From: Sulfurovum sp.
GTDB taxonomy: Bacteria; Campylobacterota; Campylobacteria; Campylobacterales; Sulfurovaceae
Length of the DNA: 22,492 nt
Reading direction: 5' to 3'
NCBI GenBank assembly: GCA_027029065.1
Contig: JALVGO010000249.1
Coordinates: 1-22,492, forward strand
The notes beneath the pieces are model-generated. The model was not told where the DNA came from and ran no database searches. It saw only the letters and a list, made by a program, of their open reading frames with translations. The position numbers and the translations under genes are program-made. Shown piece after piece: positions 13,186 to 22,377 of this stretch. Numbering within the stretch: position 1 is the stretch's first letter; every line of letters starts with the position of its first letter.

Positions 13186-13632
13186 TTATGCTTTGATTCT
13201 GGTAAGTGCCCCAATTGCGCATCTTACCAGGTTATTTGGGTTGTTTGAACCGATAGATTTGCACAGTACATCCTGTACACCTGCAAGTTCGAGTACCGGA
13301 CGAGCGGCACCACCTGCAATAACCCCTGTACCTTCACTCGCCGGTCTAAGCACGATTCTACTTGCGTTGAACTTGTGCTCGATATCGTGAGCGATGGTTG
13401 TTCCTTTGATGTTAACCTTTACAAGGTTCTTGTGTGCATCATCAACCGCTTTTTTGATCGCGTCAGGAACCTCTTTGGCTTTACCAAATCCGTACCCTAC
13501 TGTACCCTTCTTGTCACCAATAACAACAAGTGCAGTAAATCTGAATCGTCTACCACCCTTGACAACCTTGGTAACACGACCGATGTTTACGATCACTTCT
13601 TCAAATTCTTTTTCGATTTCTTGATTTTCCAT
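13186..13632 (-). CDS. rpsE: 30S ribosomal protein S5
   Basis: A 148-residue S5, located at the mRNA entry side and important for decoding fidelity. The dsRNA-binding-like N-terminal domain has [19 protein letters not shown] and [20 protein letters not shown]. The C-terminal part has [24 protein letters not shown]. Two adjacent ATGs exist (13635 and 13632). AAGGA lies 3 nt before the first and 6 nt before the second, so the second is preferred. It sits 9 bp after rplR. rplO follows directly, without rpmD. Confidence 0.96.
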   Translation of the reverse strand: MENQEIEKEFEEVIVNIGRVTKVVKGGRRFRFTALVVIGDKKGTVGYGFGKAKEVPDAIKKAVDDAHKNLVKVNIKGTTIAHDIEHKFNASRIVLRPASEGTGVIAGGAARPVLELAGVQDVLCKSIGSNNPNNLVRCAIGALTRIKA

Positions 13633-13641
13633 CATGCTTCC

Positions 13642-13998
13642 TTAAAACTTGATTCCGGCTTCTCTGAGTGCATCAGCAAATGATGCGACAACACCGTGGT
13701 AAAGATAACCATTTCTGTCAAATACAACACTGTCGATGTTTTTTGAAGCAAGACTTTTAGCCATCTCTGCAGCTATTTTTTTCACATCTTCTTTGTTCGC
13801 TTTGAGTCCGAGCTTTCTTCCGTCAACTGCAGCAAGTGTCATACCTGCATTGTCATCGATCGCCTGCGCATAGAAGTACTTGTTGGACTTGTATACAGAA
13901 AGTCTCGGAAGCTCAGCTGTTCCGAAGATCTTGCCTCTTACTCTCGCTTTTCTCTGAGCGCGAAGTTTATTTTTTCTTTTTTGAATACTTTTTAACAT
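13642..13998 (-). CDS. rplR: 50S ribosomal protein L18
   Basis: A 118-residue L18 that binds 5S rRNA with L5 and anchors it in the central protuberance. It shows a basic N-terminus ([19 protein letters not shown]), [19 protein letters not shown], and the C-terminal [20 protein letters not shown] and LREAGIKF typical of the family. Length is standard. It starts 10 bp after rplF and ends 9 bp before rpsE. Confidence 0.97.
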   Translation of the reverse strand: MLKSIQKRKNKLRAQRKARVRGKIFGTAELPRLSVYKSNKYFYAQAIDDNAGMTLAAVDGRKLGLKANKEDVKKIAAEMAKSLASKNIDSVVFDRNGYLYHGVVASFADALREAGIKF

Positions 13999-14008
13999 CT
14001 ATCGCCCC

Positions 14009-14545
14009 TTACTTACCAGCCGCTTTACCGGCTTTTCTGATGATCACTTCATCGGTATACTTCACACCTTTTCCTTTATAAGGCTCAGGTGGTCTGAACG
14101 CTCTGATCTCAGCTGCTGCCTGACCGACTGCCTGCTTGTCAGTACCTTTGATGGTAATGATGTTTTTGTCTACAGAGATCTCAAGTCCTTCAGGAATATC
14201 AAAGTTGATATCGTGAGAGAATCCAAGCTGCAGGTTCAGTACTTTTCCCTGAACTGCCGCTCTGTAACCGACACCGTTGATCTCAAGAGATTTCTGGAAT
14301 CCTTTGTCGAGTCCTACGATGATGTTGTTGAAAAGTGCTCTGTATGTTCCCCAGTAGGCAGCAGACTGTTTGTCGTCACCCTTTCTGATGAAAACCACTT
14401 CATTCCCGTCAATGTTCACATCGACACGTCCGTGTGTTTCAAGTCTCTTTTCAAGATTGCCTTTTTTAGCCACGAGAGTCGTACCGTCGAGGGATACTTC
14501 GATACCGCTAGCGACAGTTACTGGTCTTTTTCCTATTCTTGACAT
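14009..14545 (-). CDS. rplF: 50S ribosomal protein L6
   Basis: A 178-residue L6 with two related domains, near the base of the stalk and the factor-binding site. The N-terminus [17 protein letters not shown], the central [20 protein letters not shown] and the C-terminal [19 protein letters not shown] with the basic end RKAGKAAGK are diagnostic. It starts 9 bp after rpsH, with AAGGAGA ahead of the ATG. Confidence 0.98.
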   Translation of the reverse strand: MSRIGKRPVTVASGIEVSLDGTTLVAKKGNLEKRLETHGRVDVNIDGNEVVFIRKGDDKQSAAYWGTYRALFNNIIVGLDKGFQKSLEINGVGYRAAVQGKVLNLQLGFSHDINFDIPEGLEISVDKNIITIKGTDKQAVGQAAAEIRAFRPPEPYKGKGVKYTDEVIIRKAGKAAGK

Positions 14546-14554
14546 CTTGTCTCC

Positions 14555-14950
14555 TTACCAAATACTACAGATTACTTCGCCGCCGATACCACGCTTGTAC
14601 GCTTCGTCGTTGGCAAGTACGCCTTGGCTTGTCGAAACAACCAGTGTACCGTAACCGTTCTTGAATGTTCTGATTTCATCTTTACCCTGGTGAACACGTC
14701 TTCCGGGCTTGGAAATCTTCTTGATCTCATTAATGACACTTTTTTCATTGTCATCATACTTCAGTACCACTTTAATGGTCTTCTTGTTTCCGTCTTCCTT
14801 CACTTTGTAGCTCTCAAGGTAACCTTTGTCTACAAAAATCGCAACGATCGCTTCGATCATATTAGAGTGAAGGAGTGTTGTTGTATCCAGTCTTCTCTGC
14901 GCAGCATTTCTGATACGAGTCAGTGAATCTGCAATAATATCTGTCATCAT
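14555..14950 (-). CDS. rpsH: 30S ribosomal protein S8
   Basis: A 131-residue S8, a primary 16S rRNA binder of the platform side. In E. coli it represses the spc operon by binding mRNA near rplE. Conserved parts are [17 protein letters not shown] at the N-terminus, [14 protein letters not shown], and the C-terminal [20 protein letters not shown] and GGEVICSIW. The first of two adjacent ATGs lies 9 nt after AAGGAG and is kept. The second would be 12 nt away. It lies 13 bp after rpsN. Confidence 0.97.
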   Translation of the reverse strand: MMTDIIADSLTRIRNAAQRRLDTTTLLHSNMIEAIVAIFVDKGYLESYKVKEDGNKKTIKVVLKYDDNEKSVINEIKKISKPGRRVHQGKDEIRTFKNGYGTLVVSTSQGVLANDEAYKRGIGGEVICSIW

Positions 14951-14963
14951 CTTTTACTTCTCC

Positions 14964-15149
14964 TTACCAGCTTGCTTTACGCATACCAGGAATAAGACCT
15001 TCGTTGGCCATTTTTCTCAAACATACACGGCACAGACCGAAATCTCTGTATACAGAGTGCGGTCTACCGCAGATGTTACATCTTGTGTACGCCTGAACAG
15101 CGAACTTAGGTTTTCTCTTCTGCTTTGCAATCATCGATTTCTTAGCCAT
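14964..15149 (-). CDS. rpsN: 30S ribosomal protein S14, zinc-binding type
   Basis: A 61-residue S14 of the short, zinc-ribbon type, located in the small-subunit head. The four ligands are C24 and C27 (CNICG) and C40 and C43 (CRVC). The end [23 protein letters not shown] is characteristic. The long zinc-free form (about 100 residues) seen in E. coli is not used here. Its start overlaps the rplE stop by one base. Confidence 0.97.
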   Translation of the reverse strand: MAKKSMIAKQKRKPKFAVQAYTRCNICGRPHSVYRDFGLCRVCLRKMANEGLIPGMRKASW

Positions 15150-15694
15150 TAGTTTCTCCCTTTAGCGAAAGGCATACCAAGCTTCTCTAAAAGCGTGAAT
15201 GCTTCTTTGTCATCTTCAGTACTTGTTACGATCGTAATGTTCATCCCGTGTGTTTTGATAATGCTGTCAAAATCCACTTCCGGGAACATAAGCTGTTCTT
15301 GAAGACCGAAGTTGTAGTTACCGCGACCGTCAAAACCTTTTCTTGGTACACCTCTAAAGTCTTTCACTCTTGGCAGTGCAATAGAAACGAGCTTGTCAAA
15401 GAAGTTGTACATGTTCTCGCCTCTGAGTGTTACTCTGATACCGGAAGGCGCGCCCTCTCTTGCTTTAAATCCTGCAACGGATTTTTTAGCGTTGACGATC
15501 ACTGCTTTCTGACCGGCAATAAGAGAGATTGTATCTGCCATGTTTGCGATGAGCTTGGAATCTCTTCCTTCTTCACCTGCACCGACAGAGATAACGATCT
15601 TTTCAAGCTTCGGTGTCTGCATCGGGTTTTTGATCCCACACTCTTCTCTCAGTGCAGGCACGATGTCATTGTACTTTTGCTTCATTCTACTCAT
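15149..15694 (-). CDS. rplE: 50S ribosomal protein L5
   Basis: A 181-residue L5, which binds 5S rRNA and forms a bridge to the small-subunit head. Typical segments are [71 protein letters not shown], and the end GMPFAKGRN. It begins 4 bp after rplX and overlaps rpsN by one base, in the standard spc order. Confidence 0.98.
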   Translation of the reverse strand: MSRMKQKYNDIVPALREECGIKNPMQTPKLEKIVISVGAGEEGRDSKLIANMADTISLIAGQKAVIVNAKKSVAGFKAREGAPSGIRVTLRGENMYNFFDKLVSIALPRVKDFRGVPRKGFDGRGNYNFGLQEQLMFPEVDFDSIIKTHGMNITIVTSTEDDKEAFTLLEKLGMPFAKGRN

Positions 15695-15698
15695 AGGA

Positions 15699-15932
15699 TT
15701 AGCCCTCTACTTTTTTTACGTTTGAGACGTGGATAGGCATCTCTTTGTTGACAAATCCACCCTCTTTGTTCTGCTCGCTCGGCTTGACTGCTTTTTTAGC
15801 CAGTTTACACCCTGCAACGATCACAGCATCTTTTTTGGGAAGTACCTGCAGTACCTCTCCGGTTTTGCCTTTGTCATCACCAGCGATGATCTGTACCTGA
15901 TCACCCTTTTTGATTTTGAACTTTTTTGCCAT
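15699..15932 (-). CDS. rplX: 50S ribosomal protein L24
   Basis: A 77-residue L24, an assembly initiator near the exit tunnel. The KOW motif is [20 protein letters not shown], followed by [21 protein letters not shown]. The frame opens at an ATG at 15938, but GGAGG lies only 1 nt before it and 7 nt before the in-frame ATG at 15932. The latter is therefore chosen, giving the usual [11 protein letters not shown] start and a TAATG overlap with the rplN stop. The protein is shorter than E. coli L24, lacking part of the C-terminus. Confidence 0.96.
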   Translation of the reverse strand: MAKKFKIKKGDQVQIIAGDDKGKTGEVLQVLPKKDAVIVAGCKLAKKAVKPSEQNKEGGFVNKEMPIHVSNVKKVEG

Positions 15933-16300
15933 TACCATACCTCCGGTGCGAGGGATACAATTTTCATGAATCCTGCATATCTTGTTTCACGACTTACAGG
16001 TCCGAAGATACGTGTACCGATCGGCTCCTTTTTGTCGTCGATGATTACCGCTGCGTTGTCGTCAAATCTGATCAGTGATCCGTTTTCTCTCTGGATCTCT
16101 TTTTTGGTTCTGACAACAACCGCTTTGACAACCTTACCTTTTTTCACTTTACCTGTTGGAAGTGCCTTCTTTACAGAAGCAACGATCACATCACCTACAG
16201 ATGCATATCTTCTTTTTGATCCGCCAAGAACCTTGATACACATGATCTCTTTTGCACCGGAGTTGTCCGCTACATTCAGTCTAGTAAATCCCTGGATCAT
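15932..16300 (-). CDS. rplN: 50S ribosomal protein L14
   Basis: A 122-residue L14, which forms bridges to 16S rRNA and neighbours L19. The near-invariant parts [55 protein letters not shown] and [20 protein letters not shown] are all present. Length is standard. It overlaps rpsQ upstream and rplX downstream by one base each, so translation of the three genes is tightly linked. Confidence 0.98.
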   Translation of the reverse strand: MIQGFTRLNVADNSGAKEIMCIKVLGGSKRRYASVGDVIVASVKKALPTGKVKKGKVVKAVVVRTKKEIQRENGSLIRFDDNAAVIIDDKKEPIGTRIFGPVSRETRYAGFMKIVSLAPEVW

Positions 16301-16548
16301 TACACTTCTCCTCTCTTCACGATTTCAAGAAGTCTGAAGCTTTTGTTCTTGGAGAGCGGTCTGCACTCGATCGCTGTAATTGTATCTCCAACATTCACAT
16401 CATTCTTTTCATCATGAACAAGATATTTTTTAAATCTTTTTACTGTCTTGTGATATCTTGGGTGAAGTACACGACGCTCAACCAGTACGGTTGCCGTCTT
16501 GTCTCCAGCCTTTTTGATCACTGTTCCTTGTATTTGTCTTTTTGGCAT
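16300..16548 (-). CDS. rpsQ: 30S ribosomal protein S17
   Basis: An 82-residue S17, an OB-fold protein that binds 16S rRNA early in assembly. Conserved stretches are [40 protein letters not shown] and [20 protein letters not shown]. It starts 10 bp after rpmC and overlaps rplN by one base (TAATG). It closes the S10 portion of the cluster. Confidence 0.97.
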   Translation of the reverse strand: MPKRQIQGTVIKKAGDKTATVLVERRVLHPRYHKTVKRFKKYLVHDEKNDVNVGDTITAIECRPLSKNKSFRLLEIVKRGEV

Positions 16549-16558
16549 AGGTGACCCC

Positions 16559-16750
16559 TTACTTCGATCTTACAGCAGTGAGTGCTGTCTGGATTCTAGC
16601 GATGTCTTTTTTCGCTGTTCTCAACTCGGAAGTGTTTGTAAGCTGCATTGTTTTCAACTTTGCATTCAGTGTAAACAGTTCAAGTTTCTTCTCTTTGAGC
16701 ATCTCAAGCAGTTCTGCTTCGCTCTTCTCTTTCAAATCAATATATTTCAT
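16559..16750 (-). CDS. rpmC: 50S ribosomal protein L29
   Basis: A 63-residue, all-helical L29 at the polypeptide exit site, near where trigger factor and SRP dock. The sequence begins [20 protein letters not shown], has the [20 protein letters not shown] core and ends in an [14 protein letters not shown] helix. Its start lies inside the end of rplP (14-bp overlap), the only long overlap in this operon, implying coupling. Confidence 0.96.
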   Translation of the reverse strand: MKYIDLKEKSEAELLEMLKEKKLELFTLNAKLKTMQLTNTSELRTAKKDIARIQTALTAVRSK

Positions 16751-17162
16751 TACTGTCCTTTGAAGTGATGATTTTACACTTGAATGGCAGTTTATGGATC
16801 GCCAGTGTCAATGCCTCACGTGCGAGAGACTCTTCAACACCTGCCATTTCAAAGATGATACGTCCGGGCTTGATGTTCATCACCCATCTGTCCACAGCAC
16901 CTTTACCTTTACCCATTCTCGTTTCGAGTGGCTTGGCAGTAAGAGGCTTGTCCGGGAATACACGGATCCATGTTTTACCGGTTCTGCTGATCTTTCTTGT
17001 CATGGTAATACGCGCCGCTTCGATTTGGCGTGAATCGATACGTCCTGCCTCTACCGCTTTGATTGCGATATCACCGAACTCGATTTTGTTACCTCTGAAA
17101 GACTTACCGCGGTTACGGCCTTTTTGCTGCTTTCTCCATTTGGTTCTTTTAGGCATCAACAT
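16737..17162 (-). CDS. rplP: 50S ribosomal protein L16
   Basis: A 141-residue L16, which contacts the A-site tRNA elbow and is needed for peptidyl-transferase activity. Diagnostic parts are [56 protein letters not shown] and the C-terminal [17 protein letters not shown]. The ATG at 17162 is 2 bp after the rpsC stop. An alternative ATG two codons in (MPKRT) cannot be excluded. Confidence 0.97.
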   Translation of the reverse strand: MLMPKRTKWRKQQKGRNRGKSFRGNKIEFGDIAIKAVEAGRIDSRQIEAARITMTRKISRTGKTWIRVFPDKPLTAKPLETRMGKGKGAVDRWVMNIKPGRIIFEMAGVEESLAREALTLAIHKLPFKCKIITSKDSNEIY

Positions 17163-17164
17163 GG

Positions 17165-17863
17165 TTATTCACCTCTCTTTCTGGAAGGTCTGCGACCACC
17201 CTTTTTCTCTTCTTTCGGCTCTGCCTGAATCCCTTTTGCAAGCACTTCACCCTTGAAGATCCAGACTTTGATACCGATAATTCCGTATGTAGTGTGTGCT
17301 TCAGCAAAACCGTAATCGATTTTTGCTCTGAGTGTATGCAGAGGTACACGGCCCTCAAGATACCACTCGGTTCTTGCCATTTCAGCACCGCCAAGTCTTC
17401 CTGATACGGAAACTTTGATTCCTTTGGCACCGGATTTAAGTGCACCTTGGATCACTTTTTTCATTGCACGTCTGAAAGCGACACGTCTCTCAAGCTGTGT
17501 TGCAATATTTTCAGCAGCAAGCTGTCCTGAAGCCTGTGGACGCTTCTCTTCTTTGATGTTGATTGCAACATCTTTTCCGAGCATTTTGACAAGTGTCGAC
17601 TTAAGCTTCTCAATATCTGCACCTTTTTTCCCGATGATGATACCAGGACGTGCCGTTACGATATTGATTCTGAGCTTCTTCACAGTTCTCTCAATAATAA
17701 TATTGGAAACACCTGCATAGAAAAGCTCTTTTTTCAGGAACTTTCTGATTTTGTAGTCTTCAGCAATAAAATCAGCTGCTCTTGTTTTGGCAGGGAACCA
17801 TCTTGACTCCCAGTTTCTGTTGATCCCTAGTCTAAGACCTATCGGATTGACTTTCTGACCCAT
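17165..17863 (-). CDS. rpsC: 30S ribosomal protein S3
   Basis: A 232-residue S3 at the mRNA entry channel. The KH domain carries [17 protein letters not shown]. The C-terminal half has [20 protein letters not shown] and [20 protein letters not shown], ending in a basic tail rich in K, R and G. The frame is open to 17908, but the ATG at 17863 gives the canonical [16 protein letters not shown] start and lies 1 bp after the rplV stop (TAATATG), so it is chosen. Confidence 0.98.
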   Translation of the reverse strand: MGQKVNPIGLRLGINRNWESRWFPAKTRAADFIAEDYKIRKFLKKELFYAGVSNIIIERTVKKLRINIVTARPGIIIGKKGADIEKLKSTLVKMLGKDVAINIKEEKRPQASGQLAAENIATQLERRVAFRRAMKKVIQGALKSGAKGIKVSVSGRLGGAEMARTEWYLEGRVPLHTLRAKIDYGFAEAHTTYGIIGIKVWIFKGEVLAKGIQAEPKEEKKGGRRPSRKRGE

Positions 17864-17864
17864 A

Positions 17865-18203
17865 TTATGCGTCCTCCCCATCTTTTTTCGCTGGACCAAC
17901 TTCAACAAGGATGTGTGCCGTTGGTTTAATGATTCTTGACGCAGTACCTCTTGCTCTAGGTCTCCATCTTTTCATTACAGCCGCTTTGTCTACTCTGCAA
18001 GAAGTGATCTCAACCTCTTCAGGCTCATAGTCGCCGTTGGCTACCGCTGATGCGATCACTTTAGAGATGATCCCCGCTGCTTTGTTCGGCATGAACTCAA
18101 GCGATGCAAGTGCCAGCTCGGCATTCATACCCTGCACTTCTTTTGCGATCAGTCTGGCTTTAGTAGGAGATACTCTTACGAATTTCAATAGTGCTCTACT
18201 CAT
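17865..18203 (-). CDS. rplV: 50S ribosomal protein L22
   Basis: A 112-residue L22 whose long beta-hairpin lines the exit tunnel, the site of some macrolide-resistance changes. It has [20 protein letters not shown], the [20 protein letters not shown] helix and the hairpin region [20 protein letters not shown]. It lies 2 bp after rpsS and 1 bp before rpsC. The hairpin shows no obvious deletion or insertion. Confidence 0.97.
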   Translation of the reverse strand: MSRALLKFVRVSPTKARLIAKEVQGMNAELALASLEFMPNKAAGIISKVIASAVANGDYEPEEVEITSCRVDKAAVMKRWRPRARGTASRIIKPTAHILVEVGPAKKDGEDA

Positions 18204-18205
18204 AT

Positions 18206-18484
18206 TTAACCTACCTTCTTCTGAACAGAACCTTTATGGCCCTTGAATGTTCTTGTTGGTGCAAATTCACCAAGCTTGTACCCTACATGGTTCTCAGTGA
18301 TGAATACAGGAACGAACTGACGTCCGTTGTGTACATTGATAGTCAAACCGATAAACTCAGGGAAGATCACAGATCTTCTTGACCATGTTTTGATCGGTTT
18401 GTTAGAACCCTCTTCTTTTGCTTTAAGCACTTTTTTCATTAGGTGACCATCGATGAATGGACCTTTTTTTAACGATCTTGCCAT
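18206..18484 (-). CDS. rpsS: 30S ribosomal protein S19
   Basis: A 92-residue S19 in the small-subunit head near the A site, paired with S13. Nearly all family signatures are present: [57 protein letters not shown] and [16 protein letters not shown]. It lies 11 bp after rplB and 2 bp before rplV, in the canonical S10 order. Confidence 0.98.
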   Translation of the reverse strand: MARSLKKGPFIDGHLMKKVLKAKEEGSNKPIKTWSRRSVIFPEFIGLTINVHNGRQFVPVFITENHVGYKLGEFAPTRTFKGHKGSVQKKVG

Positions 18485-18495
18485 ATCTTAGCCCC

Positions 18496-19323
18496 TTACT
18501 TTTTTCTCTTGCTAATGATAAGTTTGTCACTAGCTTTTTTCTTACGAGTCTTGAACCCTTTGGTTGGCATACCCCAAGGAGATACCGGGTGACGACCAGA
18601 GTTTGTCTTACCTTCACCACCACCGTGCGGGTGATCGATCGGGTTCATCGCAGAACCACGTGTCTGAGGTCTGATACCCAGGTGTCTGCTTCTACCGGCT
18701 TTACCGATAACAATATTTGCAAAGTCTTCGTTACCGACTGTACCGATGGTTGCAAGACACTCACCGAGGACATATCTCATCTCACCGGATGGGAGTCTGA
18801 GAGAGACATATTTTCCGTCTCTACCCATGATCTGAGCGTATCCACCAGCTGAACGTGCGATCTGACCGCCGTGTCCCGGGCTGAGCTCGATGTTGTGTAC
18901 CAGTGTACCCACAGGGATGTTCTTCAGTTTCATTGCATTACCGGTTTTAATGTCAAGTCCGGCTTCCGCCGCCATGATCTTGTCACCGACATTGAGCCCT
19001 TTTGGCTGAAGGATATATCTTCTGTCACCGTCTGTATATTTGACAAGACAGATTCTACAGTTTCTGTACGGATCGTACTCGACTGTTGCTACTGTACCTT
19101 CAACACCGAATTTGTTTCTTTTGAAATCGATGATTCTGTACAGTTTTTTTGCACCCGCTTCTCTGTGGCGGGAAGTGATTCTACCGTTGCTGTTTCTACC
19201 TGCAGATCTTGGAAGATTCTTCAGGAGTGATCTAACGCTTGCTTTGGCAGTGATGTCACTACTGTCAAGGTTAGTCATGTAACGACGGGAAGGTGTGGTT
19301 GGTTTATATGTTTTGATTGCCAT
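18496..19323 (-). CDS. rplB: 50S ribosomal protein L2
   Basis: A 275-residue L2, a core protein next to the peptidyl-transferase centre and required for subunit association. It shows [17 protein letters not shown], the SH3-like core [20 protein letters not shown], and the conserved loop [15 protein letters not shown] with the functionally important histidine (E. coli H229 region). The basic C-terminal tail follows ([20 protein letters not shown]). It lies 9 bp after rplW. Confidence 0.98.
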   Translation of the reverse strand: MAIKTYKPTTPSRRYMTNLDSSDITAKASVRSLLKNLPRSAGRNSNGRITSRHREAGAKKLYRIIDFKRNKFGVEGTVATVEYDPYRNCRICLVKYTDGDRRYILQPKGLNVGDKIMAAEAGLDIKTGNAMKLKNIPVGTLVHNIELSPGHGGQIARSAGGYAQIMGRDGKYVSLRLPSGEMRYVLGECLATIGTVGNEDFANIVIGKAGRSRHLGIRPQTRGSAMNPIDHPHGGGEGKTNSGRHPVSPWGMPTKGFKTRKKKASDKLIISKRKK

Positions 19324-19332
19324 CTTCTATCC

Positions 19333-19614
19333 TTATACCGCTAAGCTTTCGATCTTCGCATCTTCAGGAAGCTTGACGTAGAACTTTTTGGTGTCCGGTC
19401 TTTTCCCTTCGATACCCTTGAAACGCTTCACTTTTCCGTTTACTCTCATAGAGTTTACTCTAAGTGGTGTGATCCCGAAGAACTCTTTGAAAACCTCTTT
19501 GAGACCATTTTTAGTCATTCTTGGAGTTGTTTGAACTACGATGACACCCTCTTCCTGAAGAGCCAGGCTCTTCTCTGTATACATAATTGATTTGATATCT
19601 GTAATATCTGCCAT
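19333..19614 (-). CDS. rplW: 50S ribosomal protein L23
   Basis: A 93-residue L23 at the exit site, the docking point for trigger factor and SRP. Visible are [20 protein letters not shown] at the N-terminus, the helix [20 protein letters not shown] and the extended [20 protein letters not shown] loop. It begins 1 bp after the rplD stop and ends 9 bp before rplB, so it is tightly linked to both. Confidence 0.96.
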   Translation of the reverse strand: MADITDIKSIMYTEKSLALQEEGVIVVQTTPRMTKNGLKEVFKEFFGITPLRVNSMRVNGKVKRFKGIEGKRPDTKKFYVKLPEDAKIESLAV

Positions 19615-19615
19615 C

Positions 19616-20209
19616 TTAAGCCTCTTTTGTCAATTTATCAAATACAGCTTTCTCGATCACTACAGAGTGATATGCCGCTGCGAGGTAAGCGTTTAGCTCA
19701 TTCTCTTCGATAAGGTATGCATTCTGAAGGTTTCTGAATGCGAGGAATGTTTTGTCATCAATCATCTCTTTGACAACAAGTACATCTCTTTGATTCAGTC
19801 CGTTGACAAACGCAAGTGCATCTTTTGTCTTTCCGGATTCAATGCTGACACTGTCAACAACAAAAAGTGCATCGTTTGCCGCTTTTTCTGCCAGAGCATG
19901 GTAAAGCGCAAGTTTTTTCTGCTTTTTGTTCACTTTCAGATCATAGTTTCTGTTTGTGCTTGGTCCAAACGCTACACCACCGCCGACAAAGTGAGGTGCT
20001 CTGATAGAACCCTGTCTTGCACGACCGCCGCCTTTTTGCGCAAACGGTTTTTTACCACCGCCACTTACAGCAGATCTGTTCTTTGTCTGTGCAGTGTTCG
20101 CTCTGAGTCCTGCCGCATACGCTTTACAGTAAAGGTAAAGGTTGTGCGGGTGAACTTCCAGAAAGCTTTGTGGAAGGTCTGTTGTTTTAATAGTTGTTAC
20201 ATTGCTCAT
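19616..20209 (-). CDS. rplD: 50S ribosomal protein L4
   Basis: A 197-residue L4 whose extended loop reaches the exit tunnel. In E. coli, L4 also represses the S10 operon through the rpsJ leader. The loop is recognisable in [40 protein letters not shown] and [20 protein letters not shown]. The flanking alpha/beta domain ends in the [21 protein letters not shown] region. It overlaps the rplC stop by 4 bp (ATGA). Whether it controls the 80-nt rpsJ leader here is open. Confidence 0.97.
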   Translation of the reverse strand: MSNVTTIKTTDLPQSFLEVHPHNLYLYCKAYAAGLRANTAQTKNRSAVSGGGKKPFAQKGGGRARQGSIRAPHFVGGGVAFGPSTNRNYDLKVNKKQKKLALYHALAEKAANDALFVVDSVSIESGKTKDALAFVNGLNQRDVLVVKEMIDDKTFLAFRNLQNAYLIEENELNAYLAAAYHSVVIEKAVFDKLTKEA

Positions 20210-20787
20210 TTAACGATCCTTACCAATCCTCTGGCACCATTGTGTCCAGGAATTGAACCTTTTAATACTAGGATGCCGTTCTCAGCATCGAATGAAATCA
20301 CTTCATTTTTTACTGTTACTTTGGTGTTTCCGTACTGTCCAGGCATCTTTTTACCCTTCTGTACACGTCCTGGCCACTCGGCGTTACCGATAGAACCGAT
20401 ACGTCTTCCGAATCTGTGTCCGTGAGAACCTGGTCCGCCGCCGAATCCGTGACGCTTCATACCACCCTGGAAACCTCTACCTTTGGTGTTCAAAGATGTT
20501 TTGACAACCGCTGCTTCCGCGAGTGGTGCCGGGTTCAGGTCACCTGCTTCAGTACCTTCAGCCACTTCGATGGTCATGAACTTGTTGAACTCTTTGGAGA
20601 TACCATACTTGTTCTGCTGACCTTCGATTGCTTTGTTGATCTTCTTGCTGCTGTTGTACGCAACGAGTGCTTTTCCGTCTTCTCTTACTTCACACACTTT
20701 TGCATCAACGACTTTGAGAAGTGTAACTGGAACACTTGGTACGTCGATGGTTCTGCTCATACCAATTTTTTCTACGATAAATTCCAT
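20206..20787 (-). CDS. rplC: 50S ribosomal protein L3
   Basis: A 193-residue L3, one of the two assembly initiators of the large subunit, reaching toward the peptidyl-transferase centre. It starts with [15 protein letters not shown] and has the loop [20 protein letters not shown], which holds the glutamine methylated in other bacteria, then [20 protein letters not shown] and the end [16 protein letters not shown]. It lies 9 bp after rpsJ and overlaps rplD by 4 bp. Confidence 0.98.
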   Translation of the reverse strand: MEFIVEKIGMSRTIDVPSVPVTLLKVVDAKVCEVREDGKALVAYNSSKKINKAIEGQQNKYGISKEFNKFMTIEVAEGTEAGDLNPAPLAEAAVVKTSLNTKGRGFQGGMKRHGFGGGPGSHGHRFGRRIGSIGNAEWPGRVQKGKKMPGQYGNTKVTVKNEVISFDAENGILVLKGSIPGHNGARGLVRIVK

Positions 20788-20796
20788 TCTCTACTC

Positions 20797-21108
20797 CTAC
20801 TTGTCCATTGATCTGATCTCAACTTCGATCTCAGGCGCAAGATCCAACTTCATCAGTGAGTCGATGGTGTCGGAAGTGGCTGAAACGATGTCGATCATTC
20901 TTCCGTGAATTCTGATCTCGAACTGTTCGCGAGAATCTTTGTTCACGTGTGGTGATTTCAGTACGGTATAACGCTTGATCTTAGTTGGCATTGGAATTGG
21001 CCCTCTAATCTCTGCACCTGTACGCTTGACTGCATCTACGATAGCAGCAACTGATCTGTCTAAAACACGGTGATCATAAGCTTTAAGCTTCAATCTGATT
21101 TTTTCCAT
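20797..21108 (-). CDS. rpsJ: 30S ribosomal protein S10
   Basis: A 103-residue S10, a small-subunit head protein that is also the NusE antitermination and NusG-coupling factor. It has [40 protein letters not shown] and [20 protein letters not shown]. It is the first gene of the whole ribosomal block. AAAGGG precedes the ATG. An 80-nt leader with inverted repeats separates it from a well-formed promoter at 21197-21225. tuf and the str genes are not in the window. Confidence 0.98.
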   Translation of the reverse strand: MEKIRLKLKAYDHRVLDRSVAAIVDAVKRTGAEIRGPIPMPTKIKRYTVLKSPHVNKDSREQFEIRIHGRMIDIVSATSDTIDSLMKLDLAPEIEVEIRSMDK

Positions 21109-21128
21109 TTTTACCCTTTAAAGAACTC

Positions 21129-21178
21129 GTTAGCCATACCCAAAGCGTCCGCTTTTCGGGGCTTTTGATACGCCTAAC
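21129..21178 (-). promoter_or_regulatory. structured leader of the S10 operon
   Basis: In the predicted rpsJ leader, GTTAG and CTAAC (21129-21133 / 21174-21178) can close a stem around an inner hairpin AAAGC-GTCC-GCTTT (21142-21155). An alternative AGCC/GGCT pairing shares bases with the outer stem. The E. coli S10 leader is controlled by L4. A similar role here is inference only. Confidence 0.4.
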
Positions 21179-21196
21179 ATAAATTTAGGAACGCGA

Positions 21197-21225
21197 ATTA
21201 TATCCAAACTTTCTCAAAGGTGCAA
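21197..21225 (-). promoter_or_regulatory. promoter of the S10-spc ribosomal operon
   Basis: On the minus strand, -35 TTGCAC (21225-21220), a 17-bp spacer and -10 TATAAT (21202-21197). This is the best-formed sigma70-type promoter in the window and the only one with clear -35 spacing. The start point is predicted near 21190, giving an 80-nt leader. Confidence 0.75.
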
Positions 21226-21246
21226 TACTTTTTAGCGTCCAAATGG

Positions 21247-21252
21247 TACAAT
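21247..21252 (+). promoter_or_regulatory. extended -10 box of the ATPase gene
   Basis: TACAAT with TG one base upstream (TGGTACAAT), an extended -10 element, on the plus strand. It is divergent from the rpsJ promoter, whose -35 lies 21 bp away, so the two promoters may compete. The predicted start near 21259 gives a leader of about 39 nt. Confidence 0.45.
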
Positions 21253-21263
21253 ATTGAAAATTA

Positions 21264-21282
21264 TTTCCTTATGAAAAGGAAA
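21264..21282 (+). other. leader hairpin before the ATPase gene
   Basis: TTTCCTT (21264-21270) and AAGGAAA (21276-21282) form a perfect 7-bp stem with the 5-nt loop ATGAA. The loop holds an in-frame ATG (21271) that has no free Shine-Dalgarno, while the AAGGA in the stem is paired. The true start (21298) follows an unpaired AAAGGGG. It may shield the transcript end or silence the upstream ATG. Confidence 0.5.
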
Positions 21283-21297
21283 GTTAAAGGGGTTTTT

Positions 21298-22377
21298 ATG
21301 GATTTGCTTGAACATTATCACACCCATCCTCCCCAAAACGACCACTATATTGTACGCAAGACTACCCTGCCGGAAGATGGCAATATCAACCTCTACGGTG
21401 CAAGGGGCAGCGGCAAAACCGCACTGGTACTGGACTATCTCAAAAACAGGGACGAACATACCCTCTATATAGACCTTGAAGATCCCAACCTCATCCTCAG
21501 CACCCTTGATACGCTCCCCCTTCAGGCATTCATTGAAGAGTATGGGATCACAGAACTCATCCTCGACCACTATGAACCGGGGATGATAGATGCCTTCCCC
21601 AACGTAGAACGTATAATCCTGATCAGTCGCATACCTATTGATGAAACAGGATATCAGCCCGTACAGCTCTTTCCTCTTGACTATGAGGAGTTCATTGCCT
21701 TTGAACACAGCAGTTTGGCTTCAGTCGCCTTCAACCACTTCCTCAAATCAGGTACCCTCCCTGCCATGGCGGGACATACCCAGAACACGATCCTGAAGAT
21801 GAAGCAGTTCTTTCAGCAGCAGTTCTCTCCCAACGAGCAGTCTCTCGTCCTCATACTTGCCCGCTACAATACACAGCCAATGACCGTACATCAGATCTAT
21901 ACCTTTACCAAGGAGTACTTCCGCATCTCAAAAGATTTTGTCTATAGTGCCGTCAAGCGCTTTGAACAGGAGGGACTGCTCTACTTCATCGACAATGCCA
22001 TCAAGCGCAGCGGCAAAAAGATGATCATGTATGACTTCGCTTTTGTCAAATACCTCACTGCCCATCAGCCTTTTGGTACACAGTTTGACTGCATGATCGC
22101 GCTGACACTTATCAAACACGGTATCATCTTTAAAACACTGGGGATACACGGTTACATCACTGCTGACAATGAGCTGATCATCCCTGCCCCGTTTGAAAGC
22201 GAAGAGAGCGTCTGGGTCAAATCACAAAAGAAATTCGCCATCTACAAGAAACACGGCATTGCCAAAATCACCATTGTCACCGTTGCCAACAGCTATGCCT
22301 TCGACATCGAAAAACTGCACTTTGAAGCGATACCTTTTAATGAATGGAGTATTGCGCACGCAGAAAATGAGGAATGA
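21298..22377 (+). CDS. AAA_14-like P-loop ATPase with divergent Walker B
   Basis: A 359-residue ATP-binding protein. Walker A is GARGSGKT (34-41), followed by YIDLEDP (57-63), the Walker B-like ELILDHYE (86-93), a sensor-like strand RIILISR (105-111) and FPLDYEEF (125-132), the counterpart of PLSFxEF in AAA_14/DUF4143 ATPases. A winged-helix-like region follows (about 193-232). The C-terminal part (about 250-330) resembles the DUF4143 end. The usual LDEIQ is LDHYE here, so the catalytic glutamate may be displaced. Its role is unknown; relatives are often called toxin- or nuclease-linked ATPases without proof. ATG 21298 follows AAAGGGG by 5 nt and is preferred over upstream in-frame starts. 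The last codons (AAT GAG GAA TGA) are heptamer-array sequence. Confidence 0.75.
   Translation: MDLLEHYHTHPPQNDHYIVRKTTLPEDGNINLYGARGSGKTALVLDYLKNRDEHTLYIDLEDPNLILSTLDTLPLQAFIEEYGITELILDHYEPGMIDAFPNVERIILISRIPIDETGYQPVQLFPLDYEEFIAFEHSSLASVAFNHFLKSGTLPAMAGHTQNTILKMKQFFQQQFSPNEQSLVLILARYNTQPMTVHQIYTFTKEYFRISKDFVYSAVKRFEQEGLLYFIDNAIKRSGKKMIMYDFAFVKYLTAHQPFGTQFDCMIALTLIKHGIIFKTLGIHGYITADNELIIPAPFESEESVWVKSQKKFAIYKKHGIAKITIVTVANSYAFDIEKLHFEAIPFNEWSIAHAENEE

Noticed and set aside
17864..17908. Longer S3 start at 17908
   Set aside because: It would lie inside rplV. The ATG at 17863 gives the canonical S3 N-terminus.
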